Source: Streptomyces justiciae
GTDB lineage: Bacteria; Actinomycetota; Actinomycetes; Streptomycetales; Streptomycetaceae
Reading direction: 5' to 3'
DNA: 64,000 nucleotides
NCBI RefSeq assembly: GCF_015163075.1
Contig: NZ_JADDXU010000004.1
Coordinates: forward strand, 248,001-312,000
Shown here: piece after piece, positions 32,564 through 40,294 of the stretch
How the letters are laid out: the number at the start of each line of letters is the position of its first letter
Position numbering within the stretch: position 1 is the stretch's first letter
Translations under genes and position numbers: made by a program
Notes under the pieces: generated by a model
Database searches by the model: none
What the model was told of the DNA's origin: nothing
The model's input: the letters and a program-made list of their open reading frames with translations, nothing else

Positions 32564-33037
32564 ATGGCCGACACCGCCACCATCGAGAAGGTCTCGATCA
32601 TCGTCTCCAAGGGGTCCCTGGAGGGGATCTACCCGGCGCTGATCATGGCTAACGGCGCCCGCGCCGAGGGCATCGAGGCCGACCTGTTCTTCACCTTCTT
32701 CGGCCTCGACGCGATCACGAAGAAGCGCTGGGAGCACATCAAGCTCGCCACCGTCGGCAACCCCGGACTGCACCTGCCGACCCTGCTGGGCGGTCTGCCG
32801 GGCGTCCCGGACCTGGTCACCCGCTCCATGGAACGCAAGATGGAGACGCTCGACATTCCGCCCATCCCCGAGTTCATCGAGATGATCTCGGACACCGGCG
32901 CGGGGATCTACGCCTGCAAGGCGTCCGTCGACCTCTTCGAGCTGGACAAGGACGACCTCGTGGACCAGGTGCAGGGCATCATCACCGTCGGCGAGTTCTA
33001 CCAACACGCGGCCGGCGGGCAGATCATCTACACCTGA
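32564..33037 (+). CDS. DsrE-family sulfurtransferase
   Basis: A 157-residue DsrE/DsrF-like protein: IEKVSIIVSKGSLEGIYPAL at the start, ADLFFTFFGLDAI, and a C-terminal active-site-like cysteine in GAGIYACKASVDLF. GAAGGAGTG precedes the ATG at 32564; an in-frame GTG 12 bases upstream is less likely. It is the third gene of the SQR-TusE-DsrE operon. Proteins of this type pass sulfane sulfur between rhodaneses, DsrE and TusE. Its last 10 bp overlap the end of the convergent small gene on the other strand. Confidence 0.88.
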   Translation: MADTATIEKVSIIVSKGSLEGIYPALIMANGARAEGIEADLFFTFFGLDAITKKRWEHIKLATVGNPGLHLPTLLGGLPGVPDLVTRSMERKMETLDIPPIPEFIEMISDTGAGIYACKASVDLFELDKDDLVDQVQGIITVGEFYQHAAGGQIIYT

Positions 33038-33297
33038 GAGCCGGGCTCGGCGCCGCGCTCGGTGACCGCGGCCTGCGCCAGCAGGAGGTGGGCCAGGTCA
33101 CGTGCCTCGTCCGCGGTGAGGGCGGCCCACACGCCCGGTTCGCCACCCTGGTCGCGGCCCACGTCCAGGGCGATCCGCCGGATGGGGCGCCCCGTGGGAG
33201 GCAGCCGCAGGCTGCGCACGGCGATCCTGCGCCCGCAGGCCGTCACCAGCGAGTCGCTCTCGCCGACCGGGGGCCGGTCGTGTCCTGCCGTCGCCAT
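33028..33297 (-). CDS. Small hypothetical protein
   Basis: An 89-residue protein that is not recognised. It has a central basic stretch (CGRRIAVRSLRLPPTGRPIR), then a helix (TADEARDLAHLLLAQAAVTE) of the kind seen in small actinobacterial proteins that end gene clusters. GGAGGAGC lies 11 bases before the ATG; an upstream in-frame GTG is an alternative. It overlaps the DsrE gene by 10 bp at its 3' end. It has no membrane segment and one cysteine. Confidence 0.6.
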   Translation of the reverse strand: MATAGHDRPPVGESDSLVTACGRRIAVRSLRLPPTGRPIRRIALDVGRDQGGEPGVWAALTADEARDLAHLLLAQAAVTERGAEPGSQV

Positions 33298-33409
33298 GAT
33301 GCTCACGCTCCTCCGTCCGGTCGGTGGGACCCGGCGGGTCACGCCTACCGTGCCGGGTACCAGGAACAGCGCCGGTCAAGGCCGGATTGTTCCCACTTCG
33401 CGTCGTGCG

Positions 33410-34795
33410 TCAGGCCTCTGCCCGGGCGGGCAGGCCGAGCCAGGCACCGTATCCGCCGAGCAGGTCGGAGACGTCGGCGTGGCCCCGGTGGCGCAGCAGG
33501 GCCGCGGCGAGCGAGGAGCGGTGGCCGCCCGCGCAGTGCACCACCACCGGCCGGTCGGCCGGGATCTCGTCGACACGGCGGGCCAGTTCGGCCAGCGGGA
33601 TGTGCGACGAGCCCTCGATGCGGCCCTCTTCGCGTTCGGCGGTGTTGCGCACGTCCAGCACCAGCGGGGGTGCGTCGCCGTCGAGCAGGCGGCGCAGTTC
33701 GGCGGCGGTCAGGCGGCCGGCCTGTGCCATCTCGTCGGCCAGGGCCGGGAAGGCGCCTTCCGGCTCGCGCAGGTAGCCGCCGACCTTGTCGAAGCCGATC
33801 CGGGCGAGCCGGGTGACGACCTCCTCCTCGCGGTCCTGCGGTGCGATGACGACGACGTCCTGTTCGGGGGCGACGACCATGCCGGCTTGCTCGGCGAAGC
33901 GGCCGTCGGCGGGGACGTTGAGCGAGCCGCGCAGATGGCCGGGCGCGAAGTCCTGCGGTGAGCGGGCGTCGAGGACGACCGCGCCGGCCGCGCGCCGCTC
34001 CATGAACTCCGCCACGGACAGCGGGCGGGGCGCGTCGGCCGCGTCGAGCAGGCCGTGCTCCTTGCGGTTGAGGATGGCGTCGTAGACGAAGTAGGCGGGC
34101 GCGGACGGCTGGCCCTCCGTGACCAGCGACACGAACTGCTCCTCGCTCATCGGGCGGCAGGCGTAGTTCGTCGCGCGCTGCTTGCCGATGGTGGACTGCC
34201 GCCGGGTGGAGAGGTTCTTGCCGCAGGCGGACCCGGCGCCGTGCGCGGGGAAGACCCGCACGGCGTCCGGGAGGGCCATCAGCTTGTGCTGGACGGTGTC
34301 GTAGAGCATGCGGCCGAGTTCGTCGGCGGCGACGCCGATCGAGGCCAGCAGGTCGGGTTGGCCGACGTCGCCGATGAACAGCGCGTCGCCGGTCAGCACC
34401 CCGTAGGGGACGGTGTCGGCGGCGTGCTCGTACACCAGGACGCTGATCGACTCCGGTGTGTGGCCCGGGGTTTCGAGGATCTGGAGCGTGACGTCGCCGA
34501 GGCTGATCCGCTCGCCATCGGTCAGCTTGCGGATGGGGTACTCGGCCTCGGCGCGCTGTCCGTAGCCGATCCAGGCTCCGGTGCGGTCGGCGAGTTCCAG
34601 GTGGCCGGCGAGGAAGTCGGCGTGGAAGTGGGTGTTGATGACCGCCTCGATGGTGAAACCGTGTTCGGCGGCGTCGGCCAGGTATTCGGTGACGTCGCGG
34701 CGCGGGTCGACGACGACGGCTTTGCCGGTGGTCTCGTCGGCGATCAGATACGAGGCCTGGGAGAGGCAGTCGAGGTAGTACTGGGTGAAGAACAT
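33410..34795 (-). CDS. Metallo-beta-lactamase persulfide dioxygenase-rhodanese fusion
   Basis: A 461-residue protein with three parts. Residues 1-220 are a metallo-beta-lactamase fold with the ETHE1-type metal motif THFHADFLAGH (H56, H58, D60) and FPAHGAGSACG. A first rhodanese repeat at about 255-350 lacks the catalytic cysteine (VVVIAPQDRE). A second at about 365-455 keeps it (VVHCAGGHRSS). GGAGGT precedes the ATG. Enzymes of this layout oxidise glutathione-type persulfide to sulfite and handle sulfane sulfur. It is the last gene of the sulfide operon, 34 bp after the frameshifted SQR, and would process the persulfide that SQR makes. Confidence 0.92.
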   Translation of the reverse strand: MFFTQYYLDCLSQASYLIADETTGKAVVVDPRRDVTEYLADAAEHGFTIEAVINTHFHADFLAGHLELADRTGAWIGYGQRAEAEYPIRKLTDGERISLGDVTLQILETPGHTPESISVLVYEHAADTVPYGVLTGDALFIGDVGQPDLLASIGVAADELGRMLYDTVQHKLMALPDAVRVFPAHGAGSACGKNLSTRRQSTIGKQRATNYACRPMSEEQFVSLVTEGQPSAPAYFVYDAILNRKEHGLLDAADAPRPLSVAEFMERRAAGAVVLDARSPQDFAPGHLRGSLNVPADGRFAEQAGMVVAPEQDVVVIAPQDREEEVVTRLARIGFDKVGGYLREPEGAFPALADEMAQAGRLTAAELRRLLDGDAPPLVLDVRNTAEREEGRIEGSSHIPLAELARRVDEIPADRPVVVHCAGGHRSSLAAALLRHRGHADVSDLLGGYGAWLGLPARAEA

Positions 34796-34829
34796 GGTCG
34801 GGATGACCTCCGTAAGAGGCGAGGTGGGG

Positions 34830-36054
34830 TCAGAGACGGCCGGTGAGCATGCCGGTCCAGTAGAGGGGTGGCAGGCCGTACCGCTTGAACGCCCACATCG
34901 TGCGCCGCTCCTTGAACGGGTCGAGCAGCGGGAAGCTGGGCGTGGGGGTGAGGTCGTAGTCGAACTCGGCGAGCAGCATCCGGTCGCGGGCCGTCACCAG
35001 TGGGCAGGACGTGTAGCCGTCGTAACGGTGCGACGGCGTACGGCCGTTCATGACGTCGAGCAGGTTGCCGGCCACCACCGGGGCCTGCTTGCGCACCGCG
35101 GCACCGGTTTTGGAGGTGGGCAGGTTCGCCACGTCCCCGAGTGCGAAGACCTCGGCGTGGACGGGGTGTTGGAGGGTGTGTTTGCCGGCGGTCACGAACC
35201 CCTGGGGGCTCGCGGGGTCGGCGAGCGGACTTGCCTTGCCCCAGTCCGGAGCGCTCTGCGGCGGCACGGCGTGCAGGAGGTCGTAGCGGATGATCTCCTT
35301 GGTGCCGTTCGCGTGGTCGGTGATCGTGACCTCGCGGGCGTCGCCGTCGACGGCGGTCATCTCGGAGCGCAGCCGCACCTCGATGCCGTACCGGGCGGCC
35401 ACTCTCTCCAGGACCTGGGACCAGGCGGGCACCTTGAACATCGCCGGATCGGGGATGACGAGGACGATCCGGATGTCGTCCAGCACCTTCCGCTTCCGCC
35501 AGTGGTCAGCGGCCAGGTAGGCGATCTTCTGCGGGGCGCCGCCGCACTTCAGCGGGGTCGCCGGGTGCGTGAAGACGGCCGTGCCCGAGCGCATCCGCCT
35601 GATCAGTTCCCAGGTGCGCGGGGCGTACTCGGGGGAGTAGTTGCTGCTCACCCGGTCGTGACCGACGGCCTCGGCGAGGCCGGGCACGCCGCTCCAGTCG
35701 AGCTGGATGCCGGGGGCCATGACCAGGTGCTCGTAGGTGAGTTTCGGCGTCTCCGGAGAGGGTGCGGGTGCCGGGGTCGACGGCCAGCGCGCGGCGGCGG
35801 ATCCAGCGGACGCCGTCCGGGATGACCGACCCTTCCGGGCGCCGGGTGATGCGCAGGGGCGCCTGGCCGCCGCCCACCAGGGTCCACAAGGGCTGGTACC
35901 AGTGGGTGTCGGACGGTTCGATCAGGGTGATGTCGCTGACGCCGGCGCGGCGCAGGCGCGCGGCGACACTGATGCCGGCGCTGCCGCTGCCAACGACGGC
36001 GACGCGGTGGCGGCCGGAGACGGGCGCGTCGGTGGGGGATGAGGTGGCGGCCAA
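34830..36054 (-). pseudogene. Sulfide:quinone oxidoreductase, single-base frameshift
   Basis: The N-terminal part, starting at a TTG (36054) behind AAAGGAGC, encodes the FAD loop VAVVGSGSAGISVAARL. The frame is lost at VDPGTRTLSG. The rest of the protein continues in another frame with KLTYEHLVMAPGIQLDW, the redox cysteine in TPLKCGGAPQKI, and ALGDVANLPTSKTGAAVRKQ. Removing one G from the GG at 35753-35754 joins them as RTLSETPKLTYEHLV, giving a normal 407-residue SQR. Either a real frameshift or a sequencing error explains this. A partial protein could start at the ATG near 35720 but would lack the FAD-binding end. Confidence 0.85.
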
Positions 36055-36108
36055 GGCGGTGCTCCTTTCCCACTGGCCGGTGTGCCGGGGTGCGGTGCCG
36101 GGCGGAGG

Positions 36109-36352
36109 TCAGGCGGCGTGCTCGTGCGAGCCGGCCGCGACGGGACGTCCGGCGCGGGCCCAGGCGCCGGTGCCGCCGGTTACCGAGCAGGCGTCGATGC
36201 CCTGGGAGTTCATCCAGTCGGCGGCCGTCCTGCTGTCAGCCGTGCACCGGGACATGCCCGGCCGCGTACTCGGCACGCTCCCGCACGTCGACCACGAGCG
36301 CGTCGTCGGCCCAGGCCGCCGCGAGCGCTTCCTGTGTCACTTCACGAGCCAC
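36109..36352 (-). pseudogene. Rhodanese-domain protein with internal deletion
   Basis: A GTG at 36352 behind GAGGAGG starts a rhodanese: ALVVDVRERAEYAAGHVPVHG, then stop. The rest appears in another frame: ADSRTAADWMNSQGIDACSV, then TGGTGAWARAGRPV, ending at 36109. A typical small rhodanese has about 30 more residues between these parts, including the catalytic cysteine loop. That stretch is missing and the frame is shifted, so the gene is dead. It is the first gene behind the CsoR/CstR-like operators and would have begun the rhodanese-SQR-persulfide dioxygenase operon. Confidence 0.78.
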
Positions 36353-36369
36353 GTCGTTGCCTCCTCAAT

Positions 36370-36440
36370 TACCCCCGGGGGTATCTTGCGGCCGAGGCTA
36401 CGACTCTCCAACTTGGGGCGTCAAAGACCCCCTGGGGTAT
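36370..36440. promoter_or_regulatory. Two CsoR/CstR-like operators upstream of the sulfide operon
   Basis: A perfect palindrome TACCCCCGGGGGTA (36370-36383) lies 18 bp upstream of the rhodanese GTG. A second, imperfect copy ACCCCCTGGGGT is at 36427-36438. C-run/G-run palindromes flanked by TA are typical operators of CsoR-family repressors, including the persulfide sensor CstR, which control rhodanese and SQR operons. No csoR/cstR gene is visible in the window. Confidence 0.7.
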
Positions 36441-36912
36441 TTGCCCCAGAGGTGAAGAGCGGCTCGGGTGTGCGGGTGGCCGTGCGGGTCCGCTCCGAAG
36501 GTGCTGACGAGTTCGTCGAGGCGCTGGTGGCCGGCGTGTTTCTCGGCGACCTGATGTGGCGGCTGCCCGTGCGGCTGGGTGAAGGGCCGTGCGGCGAAAC
36601 GCCCGACACGGTTGTGGCACGGCCGGTTCGGGAGGTGAGCGGGACTAGAGAGGGGGCCATGTGTGGAAGTGCCCGCACGGGTCGGTCCACCGAGCGGGCA
36701 CGCGCCCGCTCGCTCCCGCGCACCGCGGACGCACCCCGGTGTGCCCATCCACCGGAGTGTTCCCGGCGCGGGGGCGTTGGGGGGACAGCCTCCGCGCCGA
36801 TTTCATTGTCCGTCGCGCATATGCTCCAGGGATGTGCCGAAGGGGCCTCCGGCCAAGGCCGGTCGGCCTCTTCCGCTTCCGGACGCCTCTCCCGAATCTG
36901 CCCCGACGTCGT
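36441..36912. other. About 470 bp without a convincing gene
   Basis: All frames here give compositionally poor, arginine/proline-rich translations with no family resemblance and no ribosome site of note. An AGGCC-GGTC-GGCCT palindrome is at 36856-36869, close to the end of the nitroreductase gene. Its position does not fit a promoter for any called gene. The stretch may be a decayed gene upstream of the CsoR-like operators. Confidence 0.5.
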
Positions 36913-37968
36913 TCAGCCCGCCGCGAGGACCGCGCCGACCGGGCGGCGCGGTACCGGCCGCCCACGGGTGGTGTGACCGAGCCGGAGAATCATCTGAGGG
37001 AAGTCGCCGAGGGCGAGTGCCGTACGCAACTGGGCACGCAGCCGGGGTATTTCCAGGGGCTGGGTGTGGAAGGCGGCCGCGGTCCAGCGGGTGGTGGCGT
37101 GCAGCAGTACGCGCTGGAGTGCCTGTCCGGCACGCAGCCAGTCCTCCGGGGTGTCGTCCCGGGTGGTGAGCAGCACGACGAGTCCCGTGCCGGGCGGCCA
37201 GATCTCCGTGGGCGCGGCGGGCGGGGCGGACACCAGCCGGAGGAAGTCGCGTCCGGCCAGACCGGTGCCGTCGGGGTGGCGGGTGCAGGCGTCCAGCGGG
37301 ACGCCGTCCGAGCAGCCGTCGTGCTCGGCCCGTGTCCAGTGCAGCAGCTCGGCGACGCGGCCGGGGTCGTCGCGATCGATGGCCTCGGCCGTGCGGACCA
37401 GCTCCGCGAGGTGGAGCCGCGCATGGGTGGACTCCATCGTCCGCAGTTCGGCGCCCTCGGCCCGGGCATGCCCGCGCAGCTCCCCGACCAACTGCCGTGA
37501 GAGCGGGAACGGCTGGAACGGGCCCCGGTGCGTACGCCGTTGCCGCATCGAGCGGTACATCAGGCTCGTCTCGGTGCCCGGCCTGGCGTACGGCCCCCAG
37601 CCGATGTGGGCGAGATGCGCCGGGTCGCCCGGGTCGGGAAACGGCTGCACGACAGGCCTGAAGCCCAGATGACGCATGGCCAGGCGCACATTGAACAGCG
37701 CCGCGCCACAGCTGATGATCTGCTCCCGCCCGTCCGGATCGGTGAGCCGGAGCAGACGGGACGGGTCCGCGTACAGATCGAGCTCCCCCGCGCGACGGGT
37801 GAACAGCCAGGGCTGGGTGTTGTGCAGCGAGGGCGCGGTGACGGCCGCGCGGACCAGATGGTTGGCCGCGTGGTCGACCTCGAAGTCCCCGGGAGCGGCA
37901 GGCGCTCCGGTGGCGGCGGCCGGTTTGCCGGCGGAGCCTTCGACTCCGGCGACGCCCGATCGTGACAT
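36913..37968 (-). CDS. Acg-like nitroreductase-family protein
   Basis: A 351-residue protein of the Acg (Rv2032/Rv3131) branch of the nitroreductase fold. LVRAAVTAPSLHNTQPWLF near residue 40 is the FMN-lid motif, IISCGAALFNVRLAMRHLGF is next, and WLRAGQALQRVLLHAT and MILRLGHTTRGRPVPRRPV are near the end. The double-length fold is typical of Acg proteins, which may sequester FMN rather than reduce nitro groups. GGAGGTG lies 10 bases before the ATG at 37968. It is divergent from a CBS-BON gene, with two dyads between. Acg-type genes are core members of the mycobacterial DosR regulon. Confidence 0.9.
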   Translation of the reverse strand: MSRSGVAGVEGSAGKPAAATGAPAAPGDFEVDHAANHLVRAAVTAPSLHNTQPWLFTRRAGELDLYADPSRLLRLTDPDGREQIISCGAALFNVRLAMRHLGFRPVVQPFPDPGDPAHLAHIGWGPYARPGTETSLMYRSMRQRRTHRGPFQPFPLSRQLVGELRGHARAEGAELRTMESTHARLHLAELVRTAEAIDRDDPGRVAELLHWTRAEHDGCSDGVPLDACTRHPDGTGLAGRDFLRLVSAPPAAPTEIWPPGTGLVVLLTTRDDTPEDWLRAGQALQRVLLHATTRWTAAAFHTQPLEIPRLRAQLRTALALGDFPQMILRLGHTTRGRPVPRRPVGAVLAAG

Positions 37969-38080
37969 GGTGGAACACCTCCGTGGTTTGCCGCGCACCG
38001 GTGTATCGGTCTCTCACAGCCCTGCCGCCATCGTCGCGCCGGGGCGGGCACGGCAGGAGGAGCCGCCCGTCCCCTCCTGT

Positions 38081-38094
38081 GGCCCGTACGGCCC
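38081..38094. promoter_or_regulatory. DevR/OsdR-like dyad on the nitroreductase side of a divergent promoter
   Basis: GGCCC-GTAC-GGCCC is centred 120 bp upstream of the nitroreductase start at 37968. It shares the GTAC centre with the perfect palindrome at 38214-38237. Confidence 0.48.
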
Positions 38095-38213
38095 CTGCAC
38101 CGAACCTCACGCGGTCCGGTCGTGCCGGCCATCCGGGCCACCGACAGTGTCCGGTCCGGTCACCTGCCACGCCAGTGATCTTCCGAATGCCCCTAGGGGG
38201 CTGCTTGTCCTGC

Positions 38214-38237
38214 GGCAGGGGCCGTACGGCCCCTGCC
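38214..38237. promoter_or_regulatory. Perfect 24-bp palindrome upstream of CBS-BON gene
   Basis: The palindrome has the core GGGGCCGTACGGCCCC (38218-38233) flanked by symmetric GGCA and TGCC. It is the most symmetric dyad in the window. Its centre is 80 bp before the ATG at 38305. It probably represents the full-length operator of the shared regulator. Confidence 0.68.
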
Positions 38238-38304
38238 TGGGACGAGGCTCACGGCGAGACGGTGGAGGTGGAGGAACCGGCCCTCGCACACTCCGGAGGC
38301 TGCC

Positions 38305-39171
38305 ATGGACAACCGAGAGACACGGGAACGCAGCGCCGCGCCGGCCGAGGGGCGGCGACATGTGCCTGCCCACGCCCCCAGGCCGGCTCAAGGAGGTGGC
38401 CCCGACCTGATGGTGCGCTACCTCCAGGCCATGGCGTCCCACTCGTCACGGGCCGCCGCCACCCGGGACACGCCGCCGGCGCCACGACCGGCCACGACGG
38501 CGAGCCGCGTCGGGCACGGCCGTGTGCCGGTGACGGAGCTGCGGGTGCGCGACATCATGAAGCGGCCGGTCACCGGCATCGGTGCCGACACACCGTTCCT
38601 CGACGTCGCGCGGATGCTGGGCCGCCGGCAGAGCGGAGCGGCGCCCGTGGTCGACGACGAGCGGCACGTGATCGGTGTGATCGCCGAGTCCGACCTGCTC
38701 GCGAAGGCGGCCTCCCTCGCCGCACCCGAGCGCCCCGGCGCGCTGTCCGGCCTGCGACGTCGCCGGGCGCACGAGGGCGAGGGCGCCACGGCGGCCACGC
38801 TGATGTCCGCGCCGGCGCTCACCGTCCAGCCCGGCACCCTGGTGGTGGACGCGGCTCGCGCCGCCGCCCGCTCCCGGATCAGGCAGGTGTTCGTCACGGA
38901 CTACCAGGACCGGCTGGTGGGTGTCGTCAGCCGCAGTGAGCTGCTGCAGGCGCTCGTCAGGGACGACGCGGAGATCCGGGCCGAGGTCGTCGGCCGGGTG
39001 GTCGAGGGCGAGTTCGGCCTCGCCGCCGCCGACGTCGACGTCCGGGTCGAGAACGGAACGGTGACCCTGACCGGTTCGCTGACCGCGGCACTGATCCCGC
39101 GGCTGACCGAGGCGGTCGCCGGGATCGCGGACGTGGTGGAGGTGGAGGACCATCTCGTCGCGACCGCATGA
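38305..39171 (+). CDS. CBS-pair and BON domain protein with long N-terminal extension
   Basis: A 288-residue protein. An unusual arginine/alanine-rich N-terminal extension of about 75 residues precedes CBS1 (LRVRDIMKRPVTGIGADT). CBS2 starts ATLMSAPALTVQPGT near residue 170, and a BON segment (VDVRVENGTVTLTGSLTA) ends it. GGAGGCTGCC precedes the ATG at 38305, which supports keeping the extension. A shorter start at 38410 is possible. It lies between two Acg-like nitroreductase genes. Nucleotide sensing is inferred from the CBS fold. Confidence 0.88.
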   Translation: MDNRETRERSAAPAEGRRHVPAHAPRPAQGGGPDLMVRYLQAMASHSSRAAATRDTPPAPRPATTASRVGHGRVPVTELRVRDIMKRPVTGIGADTPFLDVARMLGRRQSGAAPVVDDERHVIGVIAESDLLAKAASLAAPERPGALSGLRRRRAHEGEGATAATLMSAPALTVQPGTLVVDAARAAARSRIRQVFVTDYQDRLVGVVSRSELLQALVRDDAEIRAEVVGRVVEGEFGLAAADVDVRVENGTVTLTGSLTAALIPRLTEAVAGIADVVEVEDHLVATA

Positions 39172-39261
39172 GGACGTCGGGAGCGGTGACGTGGTGTCGC
39201 GCCTGTCCGGCGGGGAGTAAACGCAGGCCCGTGCGGTGATCGCCCCCGGGCCGAGGAGGCG

Positions 39262-40257
39262 ATGAGCATGCCGGAGCTGGACCTGAAGACGCTGACCGCG
39301 CTGGTCGCCGACGCGACGGCCGCTCCCTCGATGCACAACGCCCAGCCCTGGAGGTTCCGGTTCGTGACCGGCGAGCGCCTCCTGCTGCTGCGCGCCGACC
39401 TCTCCCGGGCCATGCGCCGCACGGACCCCGGGAACAGGGCATTGCACATCGGCTGCGGTGCGGCGCTGTTCAACCTGCGGGTCGCCGCCGCGCACGCCGG
39501 CCTGTCCCCGCGGATCCGACTGCTGCCGGACGCGGACGATCCCGTCTCGCTGGCCGCCGTGCAGCTGGCCGACGCCGACGGGTCCGGACCGGGGGAGGAC
39601 GACCTGGTACGGCTGTATCCCGAGATCCGGCGACGCCACACCAGTCGTCACCCCTTCGACGGCAGGGACGTCCCCGAGGACGTGCGGGACACCCTGCGGA
39701 CGGCGGCCGCCCGGGAGGGCGCCGAGCTGCTGTTCCCCGGGATCTGGCACGTCGAGACCGTTCTGGACCTGGTCCGTGACGCCGAGAGCCGTGACGCCCT
39801 GGACGCCGGCAGCCGGGAGGACCTCGACCGGTGGACCCGGCTCGGACCGGAGGCCGACATCGCCACCGACGGAGTCCCCGAATACGCCTTCGGGCCGCGC
39901 CGCCGGGACGGCCGCGCACCGCTGCGCGACTTCGCGGGCCGTCGGCCGGTGGCGGACCGCGGCACCACCACCTTCGAGAGCAGCCCGCACCTGGCGCTGC
40001 TGTCCACCCGTGAGGACACGCCGGTCGACTGGCTGCGCGGCGGGCAGGCACTGGAGCGTGTCCTGCTGGAGGTCACGGCCGCCGGGCTGGCCGGCGCGCT
40101 GACCTCCCACCCGCTCGAAAGCGGTGACCTGCGCGCACTGGCCCGCGATCCGGTGGCGGGGCACGGGCACGTGCAGATGGTGCTGCGTCTCGGCTACGGG
40201 CCACAGGGCCCGGCCACGCCGCGCCGCCCCGTGCGGGACGTGCTGGATGTCGTCTGA
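39262..40257 (+). CDS. Acg-like nitroreductase-family protein
   Basis: A 331-residue member of the same family as 36913-37968 and 42287-43339. It has LVADATAAPSMHNAQPWRF near residue 15, ALHIGCGAALFNLRVAAAHA, WLRGGQALERVLLEVTAAG and MVLRLGYGPQGPATPRRPV. GAGGAGG precedes; the ATG at 39268 has a more usual spacing than the one at 39262. The stop is 37 bp before a stress-protein gene, so these are probably co-transcribed. Whether it reduces a substrate or stores FMN is unknown. Confidence 0.9.
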   Translation: MSMPELDLKTLTALVADATAAPSMHNAQPWRFRFVTGERLLLLRADLSRAMRRTDPGNRALHIGCGAALFNLRVAAAHAGLSPRIRLLPDADDPVSLAAVQLADADGSGPGEDDLVRLYPEIRRRHTSRHPFDGRDVPEDVRDTLRTAAAREGAELLFPGIWHVETVLDLVRDAESRDALDAGSREDLDRWTRLGPEADIATDGVPEYAFGPRRRDGRAPLRDFAGRRPVADRGTTTFESSPHLALLSTREDTPVDWLRGGQALERVLLEVTAAGLAGALTSHPLESGDLRALARDPVAGHGHVQMVLRLGYGPQGPATPRRPVRDVLDVV

Positions 40258-40294
40258 GCCGCGCAGGGCCGATTCTCCACAGGAGGTGCGCAGA

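Noticed and set aside
36856..36869. AGGCC-GGTC-GGCCT palindrome resembling the regulon dyad
   Set aside because: It lies downstream of the nitroreductase stop with no gene start in range, so it is probably chance.
36441..36912. Possible CsoR/CstR or metal-regulator gene beyond the operators
   Set aside because: No frame shows the Cys-His-Cys motif or helical pattern of that family. The minus-strand frames are arginine/proline-rich.
39226..39239. GGCCC-GTGC-GGTGA as a dyad for the nitroreductase at 39262
   Set aside because: The right half does not match, and it lies too close to the start codon.
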